DNA from: an uncultured delta proteobacterium
GTDB taxonomy: Bacteria; Myxococcota_A; Polyangia; Polyangiales; Polyangiaceae
NCBI GenBank assembly: GCA_903858055.1
Contig: CAIOHM010000459.1
Coordinates: forward strand, 1 to 8,036
Direction of reading: 5' to 3'
Length of the DNA stretch: 8,036 bases
Shown here: positions 1-7,176 of the stretch, piece after piece
Numbering within the stretch: the stretch's first letter is position 1
Layout: every line of letters starts with the position of its first letter
Position numbers and translations under genes: made by a program
The notes under the pieces: model-generated
What the model saw: only the letters and a program-made list of their open reading frames with translations
Told to the model about the DNA's origin: nothing
The model's database searches: none

Positions 1-297
1 CCCGCCCGTAAGCTCGTGCGCGACGATCGCGCGCTCGTCGACCTGCGCATCGCCGGCGTGCGCGCCTTCCAAACGCTGGGAGAGCGCAGCCTCAACGCCG
101 ACCTCGTACGCCTCGCACGTCGCTCGCTCGAGCCGCTCACCGAGGACGATCTCCCGCTCGCTTACGCGTGCCTCGAGGCGCTCCGCGAGCTGGCGGAAGA
201 GGGCGATCGCGACCGGCTCCGCCCGCTGCTCGAGTCGAAAGACCCCGGACTGCGGCACGCCGCGAAGGCTGCGCTCGGCGAGGTGCGCGCGCCATGA
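1..297 (+). CDS. HEAT-repeat-like protein, C-terminal fragment (5' end outside window)
   Basis: The frame is open from base 1 and ends at TGA 295-297, giving the last 98 residues of a longer protein. The sequence is a run of short amphipathic helices rich in Ala, Leu, Arg and Glu. Segments such as LRIAGVRAFQTLGE, LAYACLEALRELAEEGD and the closing DPGLRHAAKAALGEV have the pattern of HEAT or PBS-lyase-type helical repeats, which usually serve as protein-binding scaffolds. The last repeat (residues about 81-95 of the fragment) is the clearest. No catalytic motif is visible and the N-terminus is missing, so neither localisation nor partner can be judged. A GTG at 16 is an internal codon rather than a convincing start, because the frame continues upstream without a stop. 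The stop overlaps the start of the rhodanese gene (ATGA at 294-297), so the two are probably cotranscribed and translationally coupled. The HEAT assignment rests on pattern only. Confidence 0.7.
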   Translation, partial: PARKLVRDDRALVDLRIAGVRAFQTLGERSLNADLVRLARRSLEPLTEDDLPLAYACLEALRELAEEGDRDRLRPLLESKDPGLRHAAKAALGEVRAP

Positions 298-668
298 CGG
301 CCCCCATGATCGACCCGCGTGAGGCCTTCGCGCTGCTCGCGCAGGGTGCGGTGCTCGTCGATGTACGCGCGCGTGAAGAGTTCGAAGACGGGCACCCGCT
401 CGCAGCGGTCAACGTACCCCTCGCGGGATTCGTGGAGGGGCGACTCGTCGATCGCGAAGACTTCGTGGATCGCGTGCACGAGGCGTGTGCCGCAGGCGTG
501 CCCCTCCTGCTCTTGTGCCGTTCGGGCGTGCGCGCCGAGCGTGCCGCGGCGCAGATCCTCGCCCGCTCCCCGCGTGACGTGCGCGTCGTCCGCGGCGGAT
601 ACGAGGGCACGCGCGGCCCCTTCGGCGAAGTGCTCGAGCCCGGCTGGCGAAGGCTCGCGCTGCCGTGA
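294..668 (+). CDS. Single-domain rhodanese-like protein (putative sulfurtransferase)
   Basis: This 124-residue protein is the length of a stand-alone rhodanese domain of the GlpE/PspE type, which moves sulfane sulfur from a donor such as thiosulfate through a persulfide on the active-site cysteine. The N-terminal half has the family pattern VLVDVRAREEFEDGHPLAAVNVPL (residues about 20-43). The catalytic loop is CRSGVR, with Cys75 as the likely nucleophile and Arg80 closing the loop; a six-residue loop of this kind fits rhodaneses rather than Cdc25-like phosphatases. The C-terminal part carries the usual VRVVRGGYEG strand-turn (residues 97-105). No signal peptide or membrane segment is seen, so it should be cytoplasmic. 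I chose ATG 294 because it makes an ATGA overlap with the upstream gene and has GAGG about 10 bases upstream. ATG 306 is possible and would remove four residues. The physiological donor and acceptor cannot be read from the sequence. Confidence 0.88.
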   Translation: MTAPMIDPREAFALLAQGAVLVDVRAREEFEDGHPLAAVNVPLAGFVEGRLVDREDFVDRVHEACAAGVPLLLLCRSGVRAERAAAQILARSPRDVRVVRGGYEGTRGPFGEVLEPGWRRLALP

Positions 669-677
669 CCGAGCGCC

Positions 678-1271
678 CTACTTCGCGGGCTCGCCCGCGC
701 GCCTTCGCTCGTAATCCGCGGCGCTCCGCTCGATGACCTCGAGATCGCGCACCGCCTGCTTGGCCTGCGCGACGAGCTCGGCGGTGAAGGACGTGAGCCC
801 ATAGCGACCGTCGCGGTCGCGGTGAAACGGGTAGCGCGTGCCCTTGCGCGTGACGACGGTCGCGCGATCGCCTTCGGCCTCGATGTGATCGATCGGCGAG
901 ACGTCTTTCGCGAGGCGGCGCAGCCAACCGCGCGGCTCGGCGTAGCGGGCGAACGCGCGCGGGCCTTCGTCGCCGGTCGCGAGGGCGCCGTAGCTCTCCG
1001 CAAACGTGCGCGCTTCGTCGGCAGGGAACGAAGCTCGCACGCGCGCGAGGGCGTCTGTGCGCGCGCGCGCCATCACGTACGAGGCGTCGCGGGCGTCGAC
1101 CTCGAGGTACGAGAACGCGAGCTCGGGCTGTCCGAGCTCGAGGTGCTTCGCGAGGCGGAGGTAGGCGCCCTCGGCGGTGGTCTCGGCCGGGTAACGACGC
1201 ACGTAGACCGCGGCGAAGAGCGCGCCAATCGCCAGCAAGGGAAGCAAGATTCGAGCGATTCGAGTCGTCAT
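678..1271 (-). CDS. Membrane-anchored protein of unknown function (197 aa)
   Basis: I do not recognise this family. The protein starts at ATG 1271 (MTTRIARILL) and ends at TAG 678-680. Residues about 6-24 form one hydrophobic segment (ARILLPLLAIGALFAAVYV) after a short Arg-containing N-terminus. This suggests an uncleaved signal anchor with the rest outside the cytoplasmic membrane; no lipobox cysteine is present. The soluble part begins with helices (EGAYLRLAKHLELGQPELAFSYLE) and continues with a strand-like stretch (IDHIEAEGDRATVVTRKGTRYPFHRDRDGRYGL, residues 127-159). It ends in a charged helix. Helices followed by paired strands would suit a small NTF2-like or DUF4878-like domain, but that is a guess. 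The frame is open further upstream, yet that part is Arg-rich out-of-frame-type sequence, so I take the ATG directly before the hydrophobic segment. No clear Shine-Dalgarno is seen. It converges on the rhodanese gene with a 9-bp gap. Confidence 0.72.
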   Translation of the reverse strand: MTTRIARILLPLLAIGALFAAVYVRRYPAETTAEGAYLRLAKHLELGQPELAFSYLEVDARDASYVMARARTDALARVRASFPADEARTFAESYGALATGDEGPRAFARYAEPRGWLRRLAKDVSPIDHIEAEGDRATVVTRKGTRYPFHRDRDGRYGLTSFTAELVAQAKQAVRDLEVIERSAADYERRRAGEPAK

Positions 1272-1330
1272 CGCGGTGCGACAGGGGTAGCGGAACCTCG
1301 AGCTCGAGACCACCCTCAAGCCACACCCGC

Positions 1331-2092
1331 ATGCTCCACCAGAACCCTGTCTACGTCGTCGTGCCCGCGCGCGACGAAGCCCCGCGCATCGCTCGGGTCT
1401 TGCGTCGCATGCCCGCCTTCGTCGACCACGTGGTCGTCGTGGACGACGGGAGCGTCGATGGCACCGAGGCGGTGGCGCGTGCGGAGCTCGGCGATCGCGG
1501 AACAGTCGTGCGACACGAGCGCGCGCGGGGCGTCGGGGCAGCCATCGCGCACGGCTACGGCCTCTGTGCAACCTACACCGATCACGCCCATGCGGCGATC
1601 GCGGTCATGGCAGGCGACGACCAGATGCACCCGGACGACCTCGAGGCCGTCGTCGCGCCCGTGGTGCGCGGGGAGGCTGGCTACGTGAAGGGAAACCGCT
1701 TCGCATGGCCCGACGGCGCACGCCCCATGCCCCTCGGCCGGAAGCTCGGCGGCATGCTCTTCGCCGCGGGCACGAGCCTCGCCTGCGGCCAGCGGATCCA
1801 CGACTCGCAGTGCGGCTTTACGGCGATCGCACGCGCCGCGCTCGGGAACCTCGACCTCGCGAGCTTCTGGCCGAGCTACGGCTACCCGAACGTGCTCCTC
1901 GCCGAGCTCGCGCGCGGCGGAGAGGCGATCCGCGAAGTGCCCGTGCGCGCGGTCTACGCCGACGAGGTGAGCCGCCTGCGCCTCCGGCACGTGGTGACCA
2001 TCGGCGGTCTCGTGGTGCGCGAAGCGTGGAAGACCCACGCCCCGCGCCTCGCCGCGAAGAGCTTGCCCGCGGGACGCAGCGCGGCCGAATAA
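1331..2092 (+). CDS. Glycosyltransferase family 2 protein (dolichyl/polyprenyl-phosphate sugar synthase-like)
   Basis: This 253-residue protein has a complete GT-A glycosyltransferase family 2 domain. Residues 8-16 (YVVVPARDE) are the first strand and nucleotide-binding loop. Residues 34-45 hold VVVVDDGSVDGT, which contacts the nucleotide-sugar. GDDQMHPDD (95-103) supplies the DXD-like metal-binding site, and HDSQCGF (157-163) is the acceptor-side motif common in polyprenyl-phosphate mannosyl- or glucosyltransferase relatives. Near the C-terminus YADEVSRLR (209-217) resembles the conserved segment of that subgroup. No membrane helices follow, so this is the catalytic domain alone, probably acting at the cytoplasmic face of the membrane. 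Sugar and acceptor cannot be assigned. The start is ATG 1331; it has no clear Shine-Dalgarno but sits at the usual distance from the first strand. The gene stands alone, divergent from the membrane-anchored protein and convergent with purB (10-bp gap). Confidence 0.9.
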   Translation: MLHQNPVYVVVPARDEAPRIARVLRRMPAFVDHVVVVDDGSVDGTEAVARAELGDRGTVVRHERARGVGAAIAHGYGLCATYTDHAHAAIAVMAGDDQMHPDDLEAVVAPVVRGEAGYVKGNRFAWPDGARPMPLGRKLGGMLFAAGTSLACGQRIHDSQCGFTAIARAALGNLDLASFWPSYGYPNVLLAELARGGEAIREVPVRAVYADEVSRLRLRHVVTIGGLVVREAWKTHAPRLAAKSLPAGRSAAE

Positions 2093-2102
2093 GCGAAACC
2101 GC

Positions 2103-3401
2103 TCAGCTCGCGAGCGCGCGCTCGACCATCACGCTCGCGAAGCGAAGCACGTGGTGAAGGTCGAAGCACGTGTCGATGCGCTCCTTCGAGAGCTTCGCCG
2201 TGATGTCGGAGTCCGCGAGGACGTTCGACTGGAGCGTGCCCTCGCCGCGCCAAGCCTTCATCGCGTTGCGCTGGACCCACACGTAGGCCTCTTGGCGCGC
2301 CATGCCCGCCTCGACGAGCGCGAGGAGGAGCCCCTCCGAGAAGAAGAGGTCTCCTGCGCGGTCGAGCGAGCGCTGGAGGTTCTGCGGGTAGACGACGAGG
2401 CCCTCCACGAGGCTCTTCGTGCGGTCCAGCATGAAGGCCATGGTCGTCGTGACGTCGGGGACCATCATGCGCTCCATGGAGGAGTGGCTGATGTCGCGCT
2501 CGTGCCACAGCACGATGTTCTCGAGCGCTGGCGTGACCGCCGCACGCACGACGCGCGCCAGACCGCAGAGGTTCTCGCTGAGGATCGGGTTGCGCTTGTG
2601 GGGCATCGCGCTCGAGCCCTTCTGGCCGGCCGTGAAGGCCTCTTCGGCCTCGCCCACGTCGCTGCGCTGCCAGTGGCGCACGTTGGTCGCGAAGCGCTCG
2701 ATCGCCGCCGCGAGGAGGCCACACGCGGTGAACACCTCGGCGTGGCGATCGCGCGGGACGACCTGCGTGGCGAGGGGCTCGGGCTCGAGGCCGAGCTTCG
2801 CGAGGGCCTCACGCTCGATCTCGGGGGAGAGGTGCGCGTAGGTGCCCACAGCGCCCGCGATCTTTCCGTAGGCAATCGCTTTGCGGGCGAGGGCCAGGCG
2901 CTCGCGGCCGCGCTTCATCTCGGCGTAGTGACCCGCAAGGACGATCCCCATCGTCACAGGCTCCGCGAACATACCGTGGCTGCGGCCGATCATCGGGGTC
3001 TCGGCATGCTCGCGCGCGCGCTTTCCAAGGGCTGCGAGGAGCGCGTCCGTGCGGAGCAGGAGCTTGTCGACGGCCTCGGCCATGAGGATGGCGAGCGAGC
3101 TGTCGAGCACGTCGCTCGAGGTCATGCCACGGTGGAGCCAGCGTGCATCCTCGCCCGCGAGCTCTTCGACGTGCGTGAGGAAGGCGATCACGTCGTGCTT
3201 CACGGTTCGCTCAATCGTGTCGATGCGATCCGCGTCGAGTTTGAGATCCTTCGCACGGATGCGCGCCGCCACGCCCTCGGGGACGAGCCCCGCGCGCTCC
3301 ATCGCCTCGCAGGCCGCGAGCTCCACGTCGAGCCACACCTTGAAGCGCTTGTCGGACGTCCAGAGGTCGGCGAAGTCGGCGGGGGTGTAGCGGGGGATCA
3401 T
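2103..3401 (-). CDS. purB: Adenylosuccinate lyase
   Basis: PurB of the fumarase/aspartase superfamily. It acts twice in purine synthesis, releasing fumarate from SAICAR to give AICAR and from adenylosuccinate to give AMP. The 432 residues match the short bacterial form (B. subtilis type, about 431) from end to end. Recognisable blocks are KHDVIAF (68-74) with likely catalytic His69, MTSSDVLDSSL (93-103), GRSHGMFAEPVT (139-150) with His142 as a catalytic histidine, GKISGAVGTYAH-like GKIAGAVGTYAH (179-190), QRDRHA-like PRDRHA (216-221), and the superfamily signature GSSAMPHKRNP (262-272) on the flexible loop with catalytic Ser263. WHERDISHSS (299-308) is also intact. I start at ATG 3401 (MIPRYTPADF) because homologous PurB proteins begin just there; an in-frame extension to 3491 would cross the non-coding leader. 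No Shine-Dalgarno is evident. A terminator lies between fadJ and purB, so it is probably transcribed from its own promoter. Confidence 0.97.
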   Translation of the reverse strand: MIPRYTPADFADLWTSDKRFKVWLDVELAACEAMERAGLVPEGVAARIRAKDLKLDADRIDTIERTVKHDVIAFLTHVEELAGEDARWLHRGMTSSDVLDSSLAILMAEAVDKLLLRTDALLAALGKRAREHAETPMIGRSHGMFAEPVTMGIVLAGHYAEMKRGRERLALARKAIAYGKIAGAVGTYAHLSPEIEREALAKLGLEPEPLATQVVPRDRHAEVFTACGLLAAAIERFATNVRHWQRSDVGEAEEAFTAGQKGSSAMPHKRNPILSENLCGLARVVRAAVTPALENIVLWHERDISHSSMERMMVPDVTTTMAFMLDRTKSLVEGLVVYPQNLQRSLDRAGDLFFSEGLLLALVEAGMARQEAYVWVQRNAMKAWRGEGTLQSNVLADSDITAKLSKERIDTCFDLHHVLRFASVMVERALAS

Positions 3402-3444
3402 GGTGCGCGCGGTAGCACGCAGCTCGGCCTCGGCGAACCCCCCA

Positions 3445-3460
3445 TGTGCACGTGTGCACA
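3445..3460. promoter_or_regulatory. 16-bp perfect inverted repeat in the purB leader (candidate operator)
   Basis: TGTGCAC and GTGCACA (3445-3451 and 3454-3460) are perfect inverted arms around a GT spacer. The repeat lies 43 bases upstream of the purB start codon and downstream of the fadIJ terminator, in the only place where a purB promoter could fit without entering fadJ. Length and symmetry suit a dimeric repressor site. The sequence does not match the PurR boxes I know, so the binding protein is unknown. Confidence 0.4.
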
Positions 3461-3489
3461 CGAACGAAACGGGCAGCGTTTTTCCTCGC

Positions 3490-3526
3490 AAAACAAACGA
3501 GGCACCCCGGTCTCCCGAGGTGCCTC
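3490..3526 (-). terminator. Intrinsic terminator of the fadI-fadJ operon
   Basis: Read on the minus strand, bases 3526-3515 (GAGGCACCUCGG) pair with 3510-3499 (CCGGGGUGCCUC), forming a 12-bp stem with one G-U wobble. The loop, GAGA, is of the stable GNRA type. The stem is followed directly by GUUUGUUUUG (3498-3489). The hairpin begins 21 bases after the fadJ stop. On the plus strand the wobble becomes a C-A mismatch and no T-run follows, so the signal is directional. It separates fadIJ from purB. Confidence 0.88.
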
Positions 3527-3547
3527 TTGGCGGTGCAATGCGGCCCT

Positions 3548-5734
3548 TCAGCCGTAGGCGCGCTTGCCGTCGCGCGCGAGCTCACGCAGGAGCGGAGCCG
3601 GCTCCCAGCGCGAGCCGAAGCGATCATGGAAGCCCTGAATGCGGCGGTAGGCCTCGGCCGCGCCGATCGTGTCGACGTAGCGGAAGGGGCCGCCGCGGAA
3701 GGGCGGGAACCCGAGGCCGAAGATGGCGCCGATGTCGCCGTCGCGCGGGCTTCGCAGGATGCCCTCGCCGAGGCAGTGGAAGGCCTCGTTGACCATCTGC
3801 AGCGCGCAGCGCATTTGGATGTCTTCCGCGGCGAGCTGGGCCTTCGGCTCCACGCCCACGAGCGCGTACACGCTCGTATCGACGGGCTTCTTGCCACCCT
3901 TCTTCTTCGCGCCTTCGCCGTACACGTAGAAGCCGCGACCGTTCTTGCGGCCTTTGCGCCCGTCCGCGAGGAGCTTGCTCGTGGCGGCCGGAGCGACCAT
4001 GCGATCGCCGAAGGCTTGGCGCATGACGACACCCACGTGCGAGCCCACGTCGATGCCGACCTCGTCGAGGAGCTGGAGCGGTCCGACCGGGAAGCCCCAG
4101 GCGACCATCGCCTCGTCGATGACGTCGATGGCGACGCCTTCCGCGAGGAGATACGCTGCCTCGTTGAGGTACGGGGCGAGGATGCGGCTCGTGTAGAAGC
4201 CCACGCCGTCGCGGACGACGATGACCGTCTTGCCCTGCTTTTTACCGAGCGCCACCGCGCGCGCCACGGCCTCGTCGCTCGTCTTCTCCGTGCGGATGAT
4301 CTCGAGCAGGGGCATTTTATGGACCGGCGAGAAGTAGTGCATACCGAGCACGTTCTCGGGGCGCTTCGCGTTCGCGGCGATCTGCCCAATGGGGATCGAG
4401 CTCGTGTTCGACGCGAAGAGCGCATGCTCGGGAGCGTTCGCCTCGACGTGGCGAAGCATCTCTTGCTTGAGCTCGAGGTCCTCGAACACCGCCTCGACGA
4501 CGATGTCCGCGCGCTTCATGCCGCTCCAGTCGGTGGTCGCGGTGACGAGCGCGAGATCCGCCTGCGCCTCGATCGCCGTCGACTGCTTCTTCTTCACGCG
4601 CTCGGAGACGAGCTCGTTCACGTAGCGCAGCGCGCGCCCGCAACCGGCATCGTCGCGCTCACGGATGCGCACGGGGACGCCGGCCCGCGCGGTGACGAAC
4701 GCGATGCCGCCGCCCATGAGGCCGCCACCGAGCACGCCGATGCCCTCGGTCTTCGGGAGCTTGCCCACGAAGCCGTCCGTACCCGTGTCCTTCTTGAGCG
4801 CCGTGGTCGCCTCGAAGAGCTCCACGAGGCGCGCCGAGACCTCGCTCACGACGAGCTCACCGAAGAGCTTCGCCTCGAGCTCGGCGGCGGGCCCAAAGCC
4901 CTTCGACGCGAACTTTTCCAGCACGTCGACGATGCGCTCGGGGGCCGGGTAGTGGCCACGCGTCTTCTTGCGCAGCTCTTCGCGCGCCTTCGTGAAGAGC
5001 ACGCGGCGACCGATGGGGTTGCCCTCGAGCGCCGTCTTGGTGACGCCCGCTTGGAGCTGCCCCACGTCGAAGCCCGCCTTCTTCTTCGCCTTCGGCGCCT
5101 TGCCGTCGACGAGCGTGTGCGCGAGCGCCTTCGAGACCTTCGCGAGGTGCGGTGCAGGCACGACCTCTTCCACGAGGCCGAGGGTCTTCGCCTTCTTCGG
5201 GCGCACGTTCTTTCCCGTGAGGCCGAGGTCGAGGGCGACACGCACGTCGGCGCGCTCGGCGAGGCGCAAGAGGCCGTTCGCGCCGGGCAGGAGCCCGAGC
5301 TGGACCTCGGGGAGCGCGACCACCGTCTTCTTCGAGTCGCTCAGGACGATGGCGCGGCACGCGAGCGCGAACTCGAAGCCGCCACCGAGCGCGGGGCCGT
5401 CGATCGCAGCCACGAACGGCTTCTTGCTCGCCTTGATGCGCCCGAAGAGCGTGGCGAGATCCGAAGCCGCGCGCTCGGCGTCGGCCGCGAACTTGATGGC
5501 CGCGATCATTTGGATGTTCGCGCCCACGATGAAGCTCTCGGGCTTCGCGCTCGTGACGACGACCGCTTGGATTTGGTCGTTCGACTCGATGCGATCGAGC
5601 ATCGTGGCGAGCTGCTCACCGAAGGCCTGCGTGATCGTGTTGACGGAGCTCTCCGGGTCGTCGAGGACGAGCGTCGCAACGCCGTCGATCGGCGCTTCGA
5701 GGCGCATGACCCCCAGGTCGACTTCCGTCACCAT
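3548..5734 (-). CDS. fadJ: Fatty-acid oxidation complex alpha subunit: enoyl-CoA hydratase / 3-hydroxyacyl-CoA dehydrogenase
   Basis: This 728-residue bifunctional enzyme hydrates trans-2-enoyl-CoA and then oxidises L-3-hydroxyacyl-CoA with NAD+. The N-terminal crotonase domain (about 1-190) has the oxyanion-hole segments FIVGAN (68-73) and IDGPALGGGFE (111-121). Both catalytic glutamates are present, Glu121 and Glu143 (in LPEVQLGLLPG). After a helical, Lys-rich linker comes the dehydrogenase: a Rossmann dinucleotide motif GVLGGGLMGGG (333-343), the catalytic block GMHYFSPVHKMPLLEII with His466 and Glu478, and two C-terminal 3HCDH domains, the second with DGDIGAIFGLGFPPFRGGPFRY (665-686). VNTITQAF near residue 31 and the C-terminal block read more like E. 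coli FadJ than FadB; the symbol is given on that basis. ATG 5734 overlaps the fadI stop (TGATG) and is preceded by GGAGG seven bases upstream, inside fadI. This argues for translational coupling with its thiolase partner. An in-frame start at 5782 is rejected. Confidence 0.96.
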   Translation of the reverse strand: MVTEVDLGVMRLEAPIDGVATLVLDDPESSVNTITQAFGEQLATMLDRIESNDQIQAVVVTSAKPESFIVGANIQMIAAIKFAADAERAASDLATLFGRIKASKKPFVAAIDGPALGGGFEFALACRAIVLSDSKKTVVALPEVQLGLLPGANGLLRLAERADVRVALDLGLTGKNVRPKKAKTLGLVEEVVPAPHLAKVSKALAHTLVDGKAPKAKKKAGFDVGQLQAGVTKTALEGNPIGRRVLFTKAREELRKKTRGHYPAPERIVDVLEKFASKGFGPAAELEAKLFGELVVSEVSARLVELFEATTALKKDTGTDGFVGKLPKTEGIGVLGGGLMGGGIAFVTARAGVPVRIRERDDAGCGRALRYVNELVSERVKKKQSTAIEAQADLALVTATTDWSGMKRADIVVEAVFEDLELKQEMLRHVEANAPEHALFASNTSSIPIGQIAANAKRPENVLGMHYFSPVHKMPLLEIIRTEKTSDEAVARAVALGKKQGKTVIVVRDGVGFYTSRILAPYLNEAAYLLAEGVAIDVIDEAMVAWGFPVGPLQLLDEVGIDVGSHVGVVMRQAFGDRMVAPAATSKLLADGRKGRKNGRGFYVYGEGAKKKGGKKPVDTSVYALVGVEPKAQLAAEDIQMRCALQMVNEAFHCLGEGILRSPRDGDIGAIFGLGFPPFRGGPFRYVDTIGAAEAYRRIQGFHDRFGSRWEPAPLLRELARDGKRAYG

Positions 5735-7176
5735 CACTCGACCTCCACGATGACCGTCGCGCCGAGGCCACCGGCTGCGCACGCCGTCGCGAGACCGTAG
5801 CCGCCACCGCGACGCTTGAGCTCGTGAAGCACCGTCGTGATCTGGCGCGCGCCGGTCGCTGCGAACGGGTGGCCGAGGGCGATGGAGCCGCCGTGGACGT
5901 TGAGCTTGTCGTCGTCGACTTCACCGAGCACGTCCGAGCGACCGAGCTTCTCCGCGAAGTACTTCTTCGAGTTCCATGCTTGCAGGTTGCAAAGAACCTG
6001 CGCCGCGAAGGCCTCGTGCACGTCGACGACGCTCATGTCCTTGAGCGTGAGACCCGCGCGGTCGAGGGCGATCGGGGTCGCGTGCGTCGGACCCATGAGC
6101 ATCCAGCCGTTGGGATCGAGCGCAGCGTAGGCCCAGCTCTTCAGGTAGCCGAGCGGCGTGTAGCCGAGGGCCTTCGCGCGGCTCTCGGTCATGACGAGGA
6201 GCGCGCTCGCGCCGTCCGTGAGCGGCGAGGCGTTGCCAGCCGTGATGGTGCCGTTGGCGCGGTCGAAGGCGGGCTTCAGCTTCCCGTAGCCCTCGACGCT
6301 CGAGTCCTTGCGGACGAGGTTGTCTTCGACGACGGGCGCGTCGTACTTCGGCGGCACGAGCACGCGCATGACCTCGTGCTCGAAGATGCCATCGGCCCAC
6401 GCCTTCGCGGCGCGCGAGTGGCTGCGGTGCGCGAACGCATCCTGGGCTTCACGCGTGATGCCAGCCTCGCGCGCCATCTTCTCCGCGGACTCGCCCATCG
6501 TGAGGCCGGTGCTCGGCTCTTTGATCGCAGGCGGCACCGGGACGAGGTCCTTCGGCGAAAGCTTCGAGAAGAGCTTGAGCTTGTCGCCGAGCGTACGGGC
6601 CTTCTGCGCCTCGACGAGCACGTTCGCGAGCTTGCGGCTCACGGTGATCGGGACGTCGGACGAGCTGTCGGCGCCGCCGGTGATCGCGACCGAAGCCTGG
6701 CCGGCGAGCATGGCCTCCGCGGCGCTCGTGAGGGATTGGTAGCCCGTGGCACAGGCGCGGCTCACGCTGAACGCCTGAGCCTCACGCGTGATGCCCGTGC
6801 CGAGCACGATCTCGCGGGCGATGTTCGGAGCGTGGATGCTCGGGAGCACCTGGCCGTAGACGACGAGCTCGACGAGCTTCGGGTCGAGGTCGCTCTTCTG
6901 CACGAGCTCCGAGACCACGATGCGCGCGAGGTCGAGCGCCGAGAGGCTCATGTAGTGCGAGGCCTGCTTCGCGAAGGGCGTTCGGAGGCCGGCTACGATG
7001 GCGATGCGCTCTTCCTTTGCGCGCCCCACGGCGGGAGCGCCTTCGATCACACGGGCCGAAACGGGTGCCTCCGCCGCCTCGGCGACGTCGCTCACCGAAG
7101 CGGGGGACTCGGTCTCCGCCGCCTCCGCGGGCGTGGACTTCGTGCGGGGCGCGGGCTGCTTCTTCTTCGTGGCCAA
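5734..7176 (-). CDS. fadI: 3-ketoacyl-CoA thiolase (acetyl-CoA acyltransferase), FadI type, with N-terminal extension
   Basis: This thiolase carries out the last step of beta-oxidation, cleaving 3-ketoacyl-CoA with CoA to acetyl-CoA and a shortened acyl-CoA, in complex with FadJ. Numbering from the TTG start (480 residues), the nucleophile is Cys142 in VSRACATGYQ. The C-terminal catalytic elements are DVHEAFAAQ with His387, GGSIALGHPFAATGAR with His436, and the TACAAGGLG loop with Cys466. The core from RIAIVAGLRTPFAKQ (57-71) to the end follows E. coli FadI closely, including APNIAREIVLGTG, GGADSSS and PLTDGASA. About 55 residues precede the core and are Ala/Glu/Pro/Lys-rich, an extension E. 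coli FadI lacks. I prefer TTG 7176 because GAGG lies six bases upstream and it gives MATKKK. The alternative GTG 7203 is the first codon after an in-frame stop, adds nine residues, and has no properly spaced site. fadI is first in the fadI-fadJ operon. Confidence 0.95.
   Translation of the reverse strand: MATKKKQPAPRTKSTPAEAAETESPASVSDVAEAAEAPVSARVIEGAPAVGRAKEERIAIVAGLRTPFAKQASHYMSLSALDLARIVVSELVQKSDLDPKLVELVVYGQVLPSIHAPNIAREIVLGTGITREAQAFSVSRACATGYQSLTSAAEAMLAGQASVAITGGADSSSDVPITVSRKLANVLVEAQKARTLGDKLKLFSKLSPKDLVPVPPAIKEPSTGLTMGESAEKMAREAGITREAQDAFAHRSHSRAAKAWADGIFEHEVMRVLVPPKYDAPVVEDNLVRKDSSVEGYGKLKPAFDRANGTITAGNASPLTDGASALLVMTESRAKALGYTPLGYLKSWAYAALDPNGWMLMGPTHATPIALDRAGLTLKDMSVVDVHEAFAAQVLCNLQAWNSKKYFAEKLGRSDVLGEVDDDKLNVHGGSIALGHPFAATGARQITTVLHELKRRGGGYGLATACAAGGLGATVIVEVE

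Noticed and set aside
684..699. Inverted repeat CGCGGGC-TC-GCCCGCG at the convergent end of the rhodanese and membrane-protein genes, considered as a bidirectional terminator
   Set aside because: It lies within the last codons of the minus-strand gene and has no T-run on either side; GC-rich palindromes of this size are expected by chance here.
1297..1308. 12-bp palindrome CTCGAGCTCGAG in the divergent region, considered as an operator
   Set aside because: GAGCTCGAG-type strings are very common in this genome's sequence (seen repeatedly inside genes), so the palindrome carries little information.
2093..2125. Hairpins such as GCTCGCGAGC at the convergent glycosyltransferase/purB junction, considered as terminators
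   Set aside because: They lie inside the 3' end of purB and are not followed by a T-rich tract on either strand.
2151..3557. A 468-codon open frame on the plus strand antisense to purB
   Set aside because: It is the shadow of adenylosuccinate lyase, without recognisable domains or a ribosome binding site.
3446..5800. A 784-codon open frame on the plus strand antisense to fadJ
   Set aside because: Its translation is a mix of Arg, Glu, Leu, Asp and His typical of the reverse complement of GC-rich genes, with no family motif. The minus strand here encodes a complete FadJ with all catalytic residues.
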